Shown here one piece after another: positions 22,088-32,254 of a DNA stretch of 55,623 nt. The DNA comes from Lingula anatina (lineage: Eukaryota > Brachiopoda > Lingulata > Lingulida > Lingulidae). The translations under genes were made by a program, and so were the position numbers. Each line of letters opens with the position of its first letter. Positions within the stretch are counted from its first letter, which is position 1. Where the stretch lies: assembly GCF_001039355.2 (NCBI RefSeq), contig NW_019775465.1, positions 301,914 through 357,536 on the forward strand. The letters run 5' to 3'. Under the pieces are notes generated by a model. The model was given only the letters and a program-made list of their open reading frames with translations. It did not search any database and had not been told where the DNA came from.

Positions 22088-22838
22088 GCAAGTTGTGATG
22101 TTCAGCAAAGAGTACAGTTAAAGACATTCATGCTAAATGGATTTTTTGTGCATGTATAAGTGTTAACCATCTTTTAGGTTTTCTTTGTGTAGTGCATGGT
22201 AGAGGATTGTTTATGATTACTGATCTAATTTCAATCTTTTATGCTACAAAAATGGAAACAATGTAAATTTCCATGTTCTACCTTTTGTTTTTGCATGAGA
22301 AAAAAACAAATACAAAATTGAATAAATGCTAACATATTGAAACATTTTGAAGAATATGTTAAATATTTGTTCGATGGAATAATTTTATAAAAGGATATTC
22401 AAATCATTGTTGATGTACTGGCACCAGTTTTACTAGTACTTTTTTGAAGAATTAAGTCAGAAAATTATGCTCATGGTATGTTTGTATGCTGTGGTACATA
22501 TTTATATATTTCGCTTTAACATATTTTACCCTATGAAACTCCATCTAAAATGAAAATAGTATATACATAGTGCACAAATAATGTCACTAAAGGAGTAGGT
22601 ATAATAATTATATATATAATATATATATATATAATAATTAAATATGAAATAGTGAAGGAAGCAGGGTAGTAAGTTATATATTGTCTTTAGAAGGACCAGT
22701 TCATCAAGCAAAATGATTTGATGATGAGAGCCTTTCATGTAGGCCAGCTTGATAATTTTTTTTTATTATTAATAATTATGAAATATTTCTTGAATGTTTA
22801 ATTATTAATTATGATATGATGCTATGTGTCCTCTCTAG

Positions 22839-22989
22839 TTATGAGTCCCACACAAGTCAGGAGACGGGAAAGGAGAGTGTGAAAACCAAGTTTGCAGGGA
22901 CTATCTCCTTTGTGGAGGATTACCTGTGTAATGTGGTCAGCCATTCTTGGTCATTTGTGGACAAAGAGCAGAATAAACTGACCTTTGAA
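22839..22989 (+). CDS. ITPR: ITPR exon w17: regulatory armadillo region
   Basis: Acceptor CTCTCTAG, donor GTAGGT, 1 base plus 50 codons. Contains F-V-E-D-Y-L-C-N-V-V-S-H and ends D-K-E-Q-N-K-L-T-F-E. The first part (Y-E-S-H-T-S-Q-E-T) is variable in the family. Confidence 0.95.
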
Positions 22990-23002
22990 GTAGGTGGACT
23001 CA

Positions 23003-23143
23003 GCTTTAAGTGGTAGATACAATACGAGTCGCCGAGTTGTACGTGAAATATAATGAGTGTATTGGCAAGCCGCAGGCGAGACAATACACGAGTAATTTTC
23101 ACATACAGCTCGGCAAAGAGTGTTGTATCTGGCTTAAACTTAT
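23003..23143. mobile_element. Foldback/MITE-like element just after the w17 donor
   Basis: Left arm AGTGGTAGATACAATACGAG and right arm GAGTGTTGTATCTGGCTT are reverse complements with mismatches; inner arms GAGTTGTACGTGAAA and TTTCACATACAGCTC also pair, and GTGTATTG pairs with CAATACAC at the centre. The whole 141 bp can fold into one hairpin starting 13 bp into the intron. The rest of the intron to 23550 shows nothing else. Confidence 0.7.
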
Positions 23144-23550
23144 CACGGCCTCTGATTGGCTACTACACTAATGAGTAACAGGAGTGCAACAGACTGTGGA
23201 ACGCACTCGTACATGACGTGCTTGTATGTCGAATACAGCATGGCCAAGTCTTTTGTTCTATGTGCTAGCCGTGGTTTAACTTAATCTTCTACTGAATTCT
23301 TGGTTTTGATCCAGAACTGCTTTATATTGTGTTTAACCTTGGCATTGATGCAGAAAGCAGTAGGTTTCAAATAATAACAGTGTTTAGAATTTGAGTTGAA
23401 GGAATAGTTTTAAGTTAAATAATTATACATGGAAGTGAGGGAGAGAAAGTGAAAGAGTGATTATCAAGAACATGTATCAAAATAAAAATATTGTTTCTGT
23501 TTCATCTCTTTTCCAATTATTTTGATTCACAAATGCCAAATTTCTTTCAG

Positions 23551-23689
23551 GTGGTGAACTTGGCGCGCCATCTCATCTACTTTGGCTTCTACTCCTTCAG
23601 TGACTTGCTGCGTCTGACAAAGACTTTGCTCGCCATTTTGGACGCTGTGCCTGAGACAACTGGAGAAAGCAAAATTACTTCAATTGATG
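23551..23689 (+). CDS. ITPR: ITPR exon w18: regulatory armadillo region
   Basis: Acceptor TTTCTTTCAG, donor GTCAGT, 46 codons plus 1 base. Reads [20 protein letters not shown] and [12 protein letters not shown]. It ends near the place of the vertebrate S3 splice variation. Confidence 0.96.
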
Positions 23690-23820
23690 GTCAGTTTAGT
23701 TCAGGCGCATGAAAATACCATATTGTTATTCATGCTTGTGTTATGAAATTTCTAGTCAGTGGAAGTATGGTCTCATTTGATTTCAGCCTTTATCATTTTT
23801 GTATTCTGTAATGAATTAAT

Positions 23821-24041
23821 CTTTTCAATTGGTAAAAATTTTGAAAGTTTCAGATAAATAATTTTATGATCACAAAAATATCTGTTTAGCATTTGTGGTG
23901 CTTTTATTGCATAGAACACAACTATGGAGTAGCCTGCTTTTTAATTTTATTGCTACCAATTAACAGGAACATTCTAATTATAACATCTTATGACTTAAAA
24001 ATGTAGTAGCTGGAAAATTCGCAATTTATCCCATTGAAAAG
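23821..24041. mobile_element. MITE-like element, family 1 copy 3, next to an acceptor
   Basis: Starts CTTTTCAATTGGTAAAAATT and ends CAATTTATCCCATTGAAAAG; the interior includes TTGTGGTGCTTTTATTGCAT, as in the copies at 1262 and 3326. Its right end is only 23 bp before exon w19, so it supplies the likely branch-point region of this intron. Confidence 0.72.
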
Positions 24042-24064
24042 ATGGAGTAAATCTTTCTTTCCAG

Positions 24065-24204
24065 CTAAGAAGACCTCAATGAGTGCAGTGGTGTCCAATT
24101 TGATAGCCAAGAGTGGAGAGCTGGCAGAAGCTAAGACTAAGAAGCAGGAGAAGGAGGATACCATGGTGATGGACACCAAACTGAAGATCATAGAAATACT
24201 ACAG
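24065..24204 (+). CDS. ITPR: ITPR exon w19: regulatory region
   Basis: Acceptor CTTTCTTTCCAG, donor GTGTGT, 2 bases plus 46 codons. Starts with a family-variable, Lys/Ser-rich stretch and ends with the conserved M-V-M-D-T-K-L-K-I-I-E-I-L-Q, which must be followed by F-I-L-N-V-R-L-D-Y. Confidence 0.95.
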
Positions 24205-25063
24205 GTGTGTGTGGGAACTTCTCAGTTAGATTATAGTTAATTATCAATCACACAAGTCACACAAGTTGGTGTTCTTTCTTTTATTTGGAATTAAGTTCCC
24301 CAGATGTGAACATGATTCACTTGGAAATTGAGAAAATGAAATATTAAATGTTATTCACAATGTTTTTGTTCACTATTGCCACATTGAAGCCTGAGTGGTA
24401 TGAAAAATATTTTCATTTGGGAGGCAATGAGATGGCTTTTGCTAGCTGCGCTGCATTGTATTCTACTTGATAACAAAGCTGTCAAGAAATGGAGGTCATA
24501 AGATTCGTTTATCATCGCATCTCCTTGTTTTGCCCAGCGCACTGATCACTAATTGATGATTTTGTTTGATTTTTGATCACATGCTTTTGTTGCTGTTGTT
24601 GAACTTTATGTTTTTAGATCATAAAAGTGTGAGAAAACCTTTTTCTTTAATTTAATTTTTTACTAATATTGGTTTTGTTTAAAATTAATCGTATAATATG
24701 TGTGAGCATTGCTTTTCTATATATATATATACTTTTAATTTTGTTTTAATCATTTTACAAATTAAGTAACTTGGCTAAAATGTAAAGTAGAAACTCATAC
24801 TCTGAGAAAGTGAGTATTCTTCTAAGAGTATGTGCTGAAGATGTTCTGTGTCACAGTTTAAGCCATAACTTTTGAAGTGTAGGTTTTAGTCATATTTGCA
24901 CTGAAGATAGGTCTACCCTTCATGGTATAATTCTTCTTCTCTGAAGGCCTTCTGAATGAGTTCTTAAGTCAGTGGGTTCCATGCCCAGCAATGGGATAGC
25001 TGTTACTAGGGAGGGGTTGCCTCCACTCTGTATTGAGACTAAAGCTAGCTTAGTCAGATGGCC

Positions 25064-25113
<50 letters not shown>

Positions 25114-25572
25114 CTGTTCTCAGTGTAAATGGCACTTTTGTCATAATTGAGTAGATAGAGTAGTTTATTGACATATACATTTGGAAGGCATTTGTTATAT
25201 TGTTAGTAATATTGTTATGATGTAAATGTAGATAGCAGCAAAGTAGCTGTAGAGATTTTAGTCTGAATCTGTGTAGGGTATAACATTGGTTTTGAAGTTA
25301 AATCTGTCGTTGTTATAAAATTATTCCCTTTCATTTTATAGAAATATAATTTTGATCAATTAGAACACAGCAGATTTCTCCAGAATTATAATAACCTTGT
25401 GTGGTTCTGACATACAACACAAGGATGCACACACACATACACGCGTACACTTTACATACTACAATATTTATTCTGTAGATGAAGGTTTGTATCAACAACA
25501 TTTGTATTTCATCTAACAGCATGTTCTTGCATGCCAGACACAGGCCAATAACCTGAAGATTTTGCCTTGTAG
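24205..25572 (+). other. ITPR intron w19-w20a
   Basis: 1.37 kb of AT-rich intron with a GA microsatellite at about 25067-25108 and a short CACACATACACG stretch near 25430. I recognise nothing else. Confidence 0.75.
25067..25108. repeat. GA microsatellite
   Basis: About 21 GA units. Confidence 0.95.
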
Positions 25573-25672
25573 TTCATATTGAACGTGCGCCTGGATTATC
25601 GTATTTCAAGTCTTCTGACCATCTTCAAACGGGAGTTTGATGAGAACAATGCCACAGAGAAGACTGGAGAGG
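25573..25672 (+). CDS. ITPR: ITPR exon w20a: canonical form of a mutually exclusive pair
   Basis: Acceptor GCCTTGTAG, donor GTAAAT, 33 codons plus 1 base. Reads [20 protein letters not shown] and E-F-D-E-N-N, close to vertebrate ITPR ([14 protein letters not shown]). It starts at phase 0 and ends at phase 1 like w20b, so either exon, but not both or neither, keeps the frame. Confidence 0.93.
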
Positions 25673-26571
25673 GTAAATGACCACCTGGAGAGTGATTGCT
25701 GCTGTGTGTTGCACTCTAGGTGGTACTAGTGGTATTAGTGGTAGCACCAGAGGTTTGAGCACTGTAGATTAACATATAATCCTGGGATAACTATCTGCAT
25801 GTAGCATGGGCTAATATGTTCACTATGTCTCATAGCATCCTCATTGCAGCAGTGTGAACTGACTAACATGATCTTTAACTGATTACCAATATCCTAGCAC
25901 TATGAATGTGACTTTGTTGTTTGTCACTTTATTTTTTGTAAATAAATTCTTCAATAATTCTTGCTGATAATTTCTGAAAAAAAAAAGAATCTCATAAGAT
26001 TTCTGAAAAGAACAAGTCCAACTTTTTTTGATTTCTTAGCTGTCAGTACAGAAAAGGTATGATAGAACAGCTTATCAGTTCTAACAGGCCTTGGAAAAAG
26101 ATTTTATATGAAATATATGAAAAATGAAGTGACTGGCAAATAGTGCACTTGCATGGTTGGATTTAGTTTTAAATCTTTGGTTTCTGCATCTTAAGGAACC
26201 TGTTTTTATAGAAAATTGGCAGATAACAAAAAATTATTCTTGGCTTTAAGAGAAACACAGAATTTTCACCAAAACCTGCAAACTTAGTTTTAAGTTTTGG
26301 CTATAAAGTTCAACTGTTACTTGTTTTGTGATATATCTATAACAGAGGTCCTAAAGCTATAGACACCACTGAGAACACAAATCTATCTTTGCTGGGGTCA
26401 TTTTACTGTCCGTGCCCTGACTACAGTAACATGAAGCCAGTGCATTGAGGCAGAACTGCAGTGATTATTGCTTTTATCTCTCACATCCCTCTCCAACCTT
26501 TGCACTCTTTACTGCCATGACATGATGGCAGTATGATTATGGTGTTGTAGTTAGTTTCCTCTTTTTTTCAG
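25673..26571 (+). other. Intron between the alternative exons
   Basis: 899 bp, long enough that steric hindrance cannot explain exclusion. AT-rich, no repeat array and no exon seen. A complementary docking-site pair could be sought here and in the flanking introns. Confidence 0.7.
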
Positions 26572-26704
26572 TTTATTTTGAATGTCCGTCTGGACTACTA
26601 TATAACTAGTCTGCTCAGTGTCTTCAAAGAGGCCTTTGAGAAACTGAATCAGGAACACGCCTCAGATGACAGGGATCTTTATATCCTGCAGACACAGAAA
26701 TCCT
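26572..26704 (+). CDS. ITPR: ITPR exon w20b: alternative form of a mutually exclusive pair
   Basis: Strong acceptor CCTCTTTTTTTCAG, donor GTATGT, 44 codons plus 1 base. Reads [20 protein letters not shown], then A-F-E-K-L-N and a longer tail ending I-L-Q-T-Q-K-S. It aligns with w20a over the first ~26 residues with conservative changes, but the basic K-R-E-F becomes K-E-A-F. If joined after w20a it would be read out of frame and reach TAG after 12 codons, so the two are mutually exclusive by frame. Confidence 0.85.
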
Positions 26705-26938
26705 GTATGTCTCTCTTCTATTTCTGCTCTTGTTTCTTAATCATATAATATATTTTATAAATTTCTTAATACTTGTTTGTATAAGTTTGTTTAACCCAGT
26801 GGTGAGAGGTTGTATTTACACAGGAAAACAGTTAAAATGTTCACAGTTGAATGCAGCCAGCCTCATCAGTTTGGGTGACATAATTTGGAACCATGTCTGC
26901 CAAAAGTAATAGATAAGTTTGCAGCCTCCTATGGGTGA

Positions 26939-27190
26939 GATGAGTTCAGGTGGGGTTCTCTTTCCATTGGGTCACTCTCCATAGATGAGTTCAGGTGGGG
27001 TTCTCTTTCCATTGGGTCACTCTCCATAGATGAGTTCAGGTGGGGTTCTCTTTCCATTGGGTCACTCTCCATAGATGAGTTCAGGTGGGGTTCTCTTTCC
27101 ATTTGGTCAGCCTTCCATGGATGAGTTCAGGTGGGGTTCTCTTTCCATTGGGTCACCCTCTTTAGATTAGTTCAGGCAGGTGGGGTTCTC
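26939..27190. repeat. 45-bp minisatellite (GATGAGTTCAGGTGGGGTTC type)
   Basis: About five units of GATGAGTTCAGGTGGGGTTC plus TCTTTCCATTGGGTCAC. Not similar to any exon edge of this gene. Confidence 0.9.
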
Positions 27191-27810
27191 TTTCACTGAG
27201 AGACTCAGAAACTGTTTAGGGCATGTAAGCAGCAGGGCAATGCCATCTGGTCAGATTGTGTCTGAGTACATGAAACATGTCAATTAAAAAAGCAAGGGTT
27301 GTTTGAGATTTACAAAATGGAAAAGACCGTGAAAAGACTATGATGAAGAATGAAGTTTGCCTTTTATCATCCTTAACATCTATTTCACTATTTTTAACTC
27401 ATTTCTCAGTGAAAGCTTCTATATTAATAGTACTATTAGACCTAATGTCAGTACAGAGAGAAGAAAAGACCACCTGGTTCTTAGTTTGTACAATTGGGAT
27501 GTTTACCACATTATATATATCCAACAAAACTCAGTTGCATTCTTTGATGTGTTACTACCTAGAAATATTTGCCCAAATAAAGCTGGTTAAAAGACCTTGG
27601 TGACCTGGTGGAAATCTGACATCCCTGATCATCACTTCAGTAAGGTGCAAACTTCACATTGGTACCCTTAGTTATGGCTGCTCACCCAAACAGTTTGTAT
27701 TCATTTTCTTAAGAATAACAAATTCACCCCATACTTATTTTCCATGTTTCAACTCAGCTGAGGATTTGTAAAGACTGCCTTTTGTTTTTCTTTCACTCTT
27801 TCACAGTCTC

Positions 27811-27813
<3 letters not shown>

Positions 27814-27906
<93 letters not shown>
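27814..27906. repeat. TA microsatellite
   Basis: About 46 TA units. Confidence 0.95.
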
Positions 27907-27909
<3 letters not shown>

Positions 27910-29051
27910 ATTTTGTTTATTGAGGAAATGTACATTGTACAAGATCTTTTGACTACTGAAAGCCATTTGATACCAAATGAAAATATAACTGTGAAGAAAA
28001 TTGGAATAAAATGAAAGAAAACAAACAGAAAAAAAAAATTGGACAAAATGCAATAATTGCTAGGTTTGTATGATTTGTCTTCTTGTAGGGGTTTGGAGCA
28101 TGGAAAGTATTAAAGTTTATATTATGTTGCCATGTGAAGTATGTGGTGAAGTATATAATTTAAAGTATTAAAGTTTATTTTGTGTATAATTTAAAAGGAA
28201 TGATATAAATGTATTAAAAGTGCTGTCAGATTTTTTCTTGCATGCTACATTTGTTGTTAAGTCCAAATTCAAGAACATATTAGAATTTGAGAAATAAGTT
28301 TCAAGTACAAAATACTGTTTCCGACCCTCAGTTCTTCATGAAGTCTGTTTCTTGATGTACATGTACAATCTCAGTCTTAGCAGGAAACATTCTAAGCTTG
28401 CCTAACCTTTATCCAGAACTCTGTACTGATGAACATTTCCTATTACTAAACATTCTAAGATGCTAGCTTCATTTACAAGCTAAGTTTGTTGTCCTTCAGA
28501 TGTTTGAAAATAACATTGCCTTGTATCTCCTCACTTTGTTCTGTTATCCTGAAGTGAAGTAGTACCTTGTAGTCTCTCTGATGTTATACGTGTCAACTGT
28601 GACTCTCTGCCTTGAGTGTTTAACCAAACTTACTTTAATTCTGACTACAAATGTTTAGCTTTCCTAAACTGAAGTGGTAGAAACTAAATCTGCATTCCTG
28701 TTATCCTTTTATATGGTCACTTTAACAGTTTGTAAGAACACAATGCTGTGAGTTGATATATTTACTAAAAGACATAGCCATGCAAATTTGTTCTACTTGT
28801 CATTTTTTTTTTTTTTGAGAAATGTCTTTCAGCAATTTATCAGAAAAGCACTACGTATGTATGTGAGTGTTTTTAATTATTAATAGCAGAGTTACCTAAA
28901 GAATATCCCTCAATATTAATATATTTGTATAAAATCTGATATACTAGTAGGATTTATCAGTCTACAGACCATTGTTTGATGACAATATTGTAAATGCCAT
29001 GTAAGAAGCCAGGTGGTATTCATGACATAATGGCAGTCTGTATTTGTTTAG

Positions 29052-29103
29052 GGTTGGACCTGGAGACCATTGGGACACAGGCTGAAGACATCTTTGGAGG
29101 GAG
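29052..29103 (+). CDS. ITPR: ITPR exon w21: regulatory region
   Basis: Acceptor TTGTTTAG, donor GTCAGT, 52 nt. Reads L-D-L-E-T-I-G-T-Q-A-E-D-I-F-G-G-R, matching the family E-Q-A-E-G-I-F-G-G region. Its first two bases make Gly after w20a and Trp after w20b. The 429-bp intron after it shows nothing notable. Confidence 0.94.
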
Positions 29104-29532
29104 GTCAGTGACACAGTAGTTTGGAAGTTGAAATCATATTTATTATGGTGAAAATAAAATAGAAGTCTTTTACTAATGATGACATGTTTGTTTATAAGAT
29201 GTGCATCTAGATCAGCCCACAATGCGTCACTCCCCATGAGGCTGTATTACATAAGCAGACGGGGGACATTTTATCATTCAATGAAAAAAAATTAAAATGC
29301 TAAAAAACTTACTGTGATTTTAATCCTCGTGTTATTTTTGCATAATCTATCATATGCAGACTTAAATAATCAGTTTGCAATTGATCTTTTACATTTTATC
29401 CAACCAATAATCATATCTGTGGTTTATTTTCATCTTAAACCAGAAGTAATTTGTGATTTGGAGTAGGTTTGGCTTCAGTCATGATTCCAGTGTTATCATA
29501 TAAACAATGTGTTGTTTGTGGCCTGGTTTCAG

Positions 29533-29698
29533 TGCTGAGGCAGCAGAGCTGGACCTGGATGGTCAAGGTGGCCGTATGTTCCTAAGAGTCCTTCTCAACT
29601 TGGTGATGCACAACTACCCGTCCCTGGTGTCAGGGTCCCTCCAGCTGCTCTTCAGACACTTCAGCCAGAGACAGGAGGTCCTGCAGGCCTTTAAACAG
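29533..29698 (+). CDS. ITPR: ITPR exon w22: regulatory armadillo region
   Basis: Acceptor TGGTTTCAG, donor GTAAGA. Reads [18 protein letters not shown] and [20 protein letters not shown], near-identical to vertebrate ITPR. Confidence 0.97.
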
Positions 29699-29843
29699 GT
29701 AAGAATTATGTTTACACTTCACTTGTAACATTTCAGCTCTGGAAAAAGAGGAGGAACAAAGTAAGTGAAATTTAACACTGCATCTGATTGTTATGTAGCA
29801 TTTTGTTGTAATTGTTGGTTGACCTCTGACCTTTGCCCCCCAG

Positions 29844-30050
29844 GTGCAGCTCCTGGTCTCAGCAGGGGATGTAGAGAACTACAAGCAGATCAAGACAGAC
29901 CTTGATGAACTGCGCCTCCTGGTGGAGAAATCTGAGCTCTGGGTGTACAAGACCAAGCAGAATGATGATGATGATGCTGGTTCTCATAGCACAACTTCCA
30001 GTAAGAAGAAGAAGAAAGGCAAGGGGTCTGGACCCTCTGAGGACTCTCAG
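29844..30050 (+). CDS. ITPR: ITPR exon w23: regulatory region with Lys/Asp-rich linker
   Basis: Acceptor GCCCCCCAG, 69 codons, phase 0 at both ends, donor GTTCAG. Starts [17 protein letters not shown] and E-K-S-E-L-W-V-Y-K, then a low-complexity linker with [14 protein letters not shown]. An internal GTAAGA at 30001 would end the exon out of phase with w24. Confidence 0.92.
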
Positions 30051-30323
30051 GTTCAGTATAGACTCATATTATTGAGCTGTGAAACCATGGTTCAAGGGCA
30101 CCTTCACTGACCAAAACTTTCTGTCAGTCAAGTGATAAATCAACATTTAAGCCTACATAACAGTTCTGTTGTATAATTTCCCTTCCCCTGTGTTCAGAAT
30201 ATAGTGGAGAAGTACATTCTAGCTCAGGACAAGGCTGGAGTTGTTATGTTGTAAATAATACTATCTGCAGAAACAGACCAAGCTGTAGTTCTCTGCATTA
30301 CTTGTTGTTTTCTGATGTTTTAG

Positions 30324-30383
30324 GAGGAGAAAGGCAGTGGAGAGTCTAAGGAGAAAAAAGATGAGAAGAAAACACCTAGTTTG
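30324..30383 (+). CDS. ITPR: ITPR exon w24: charged linker
   Basis: Acceptor TGTTTTAG, donor GTAGGA, 20 codons, phase 0 both ends: E-E-K-G-S-G-E-S-K-E-K-K-D-E-K-K-T-P-S-L. The linker is variable in the family, so identity rests on splice sites and phase; the exon could be skipped in frame. Confidence 0.75.
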
Positions 30384-30657
30384 GTAGGAAACAGATATAT
30401 AATAGTAATACCTTTGTGCTTGTTTTGATATATTTAAATTTTTTAAAAGTTGGGTTGGTCCAAAGACCTATATTGCTGGAGCATGTATACAGGTGACCCT
30501 GAAATGTCCTTTATATGGCATATTAAAAATTTAGACCAGCTATATAACTTCTTTACAGAGCATGGCATTGATTTTAATACCATAGCTCATACATAGTTCA
30601 GAAAAATGGATTATCAGGCAATGTATGTTTGATGATATGACATTCCACTTTGTGTAG

Positions 30658-30750
30658 GGTTTGGCTCATGAGAAGGGTTCTGCCATTGATCTAGACATAG
30701 GTCCTCCCATTGACTCCAGTGCCTCCCATAACTACAAGACCATCAAGGAG
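30658..30750 (+). CDS. ITPR: ITPR exon w25: linker to the next armadillo helices
   Basis: Acceptor TTTGTGTAG, donor GTGGGT, 31 codons, phase 0 both ends, ending S-H-N-Y-K-T-I-K-E, equivalent to vertebrate Y-N-Y-R-V-V-K-E. In the family I-L-I-R-L-S-K-L-C and R-K-Q-Q-Q-R-L-L-R-N-M-G follow; they are absent here before exon w26. Confidence 0.9.
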
Positions 30751-31475
30751 GTGGGTATCTGCTGAGCTGCCATATTTAGCCACTGTGAGATAAGGCACCT
30801 CAGTTGTTTTAATATCTGTATCTACTGATGTGAGAAATACAAGCCCAGTTCATGGATTAATATGAAGCTTTTGTAAGGTTTAAGAAAAGGAAAAATGGAA
30901 CACAAAACATCTTTGTGGAGTTGCTGTATGAAGGATGTTGTTGTTAGATGAAAACCGGTCGTTTTGTACCACTTAATAAAAGTCTTTTTCTTCTGANTGA
31001 GAGAAGGTAGAACATACCCTAAGAGAAGGTAGAACATACCCCAACAGAAGGTAGAAAACAACCTAAGAGAAGATAGAACCTTCCCTAAGAGAAGGTAGAA
31101 CATATCCTATGAGAAGGTAAAACATATCCTATGAGAAGGTAGAACATATCCTATGAAAAGGTAGAACATATCCTATGAAAAGGTAGAACATATCCTATAA
31201 GAAGGTAGAACATATCCTATGAGAAGGTAGAACATACCACCCAGGAAATAGGTGTCTTCCATTAATAAATGGTTTATCATGATGTTGATGAAATATTTGG
31301 ATTCCCTTTCCATCATCTGCTTACTTGTTTTTGTCCTCCAGGCTTTCTATGTTTACTCAGCAAACTTCATTTTATTTCATGAAAGAACATGATCAAAACA
31401 AAAAGAGTGGTTTGAAATTAAAAGATAAGTTAATTTGGAGATTAAAAACTCAGATGCCGTATTTGTGTTTTCCAG
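30751..31475 (+). other. Intron w25-w26 with single-N join and missing segment
   Basis: Has an isolated N at 30997 followed by a 22-bp minisatellite. No open frame for the conserved helix segment (about 45 residues) between K-E and A-D-T-R-M-H-E can be read on this strand. Confidence 0.75.
30999..31231. repeat. 22-bp minisatellite (GAGAAGGTAGAACATATCCTAT)
   Basis: About ten imperfect units directly right of the single N, so the contig end lies in this array. Confidence 0.9.
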
Positions 31476-31601
31476 AGTGCAGACACACGCATGCATGAGA
31501 TCATGCGTCTTGCTCACAAGTTCTTGCAGATGTTCTGTCTGGGCAACCACTCCAACCAAGCCTTGCTGCACAAAAGTCTGGACAAGTTTCTCAATCCTGG
31601 G
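31476..31601 (+). CDS. ITPR: ITPR exon w26: regulatory armadillo region
   Basis: Acceptor GTTTTCCAG, donor GTGAGG, 42 codons, phase 0. Reads [19 protein letters not shown] and N-Q-A-L-L-H-K-S, ending F-L-N-P-G. Confidence 0.96.
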
Positions 31602-31850
31602 GTGAGGAGCCTTGCCTTTGATACTTATTATATCATACATAGCAGATTAGTATAATTATATCATGATTTAACGTTTGTCCTAATGTGGCTTAACCTATAC
31701 AAGATTAGATAATCAAATATCTTAGTTTTTTTTTACCAATGATGATGTAAAAGATGACTTCCTTTAATATTTCATATGGCAATATTCTCTGTCAGAGATA
31801 CAGTACCGTAGTATGACTGTCAATATTTGGAAGGGCATCAGCTTTAATGG

Positions 31851-32116
31851 NNNNNNNNNNNNNNNNNNNNNNNNNNNNNNNNNNNNNNNNNNNNNNNNNN
31901 NNNNNNNNNNNNNNNNNNNNNNNNNNNNNNNNNNNNNNNNNNNNNNNNNNNNNNNNNNNNNNNNNNNNNNNNNNNNNNNNNNNNNNNNNNNNNNNNNNNN
32001 NNNNNNNNNNNNNNNNNNNNNNNNNNNNNNNNNNNNNNNNNNNNNNNNNNNNNNNNNNNNNNNNNNNNNNNNNNNNNNNNNNNNNNNNNNNNNNNNNNNN
32101 NNNNNNNNNNNNNNNN
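31851..32116. other. Assembly gap (266 N)
   Basis: The run of N ends at a GT microsatellite, the probable cause of the break. Confidence 1.

Positions 32117-32254
<138 letters not shown>

Larger units (their letters stand above)
19495..22838 (+). other. ITPR intron w16-w17 with duplicated 1.26-kb block
   Basis: Two near-copies (19534-20799, 20826-22087) flank a single N at 20800 and an unmatched 25-bp stretch. The remaining AT-rich part to 22838 includes a TA-rich tract near 22600-22640. No exon is missing here: the protein joins directly across. Confidence 0.8.
26705..29051 (+). other. ITPR intron w20b-w21
   Basis: Contains a 45-bp minisatellite at about 26939-27190, a long TA microsatellite at about 27814-27906 and a T run near 28804. 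No exon recognised; the open frames here are repeat products or short chance frames. Confidence 0.75.

Noticed and set aside
27793-28053. Two reverse-strand open frames with long Ile-Tyr runs
   Set aside because: Products of the TA microsatellite at 27814-27906; no family similarity.
30001-30050. Alternative donor GTAAGA inside exon w23
   Set aside because: It would leave one extra base and put exon w24 out of frame; the GTAAGAAG is explained by the Lys-rich coding run.
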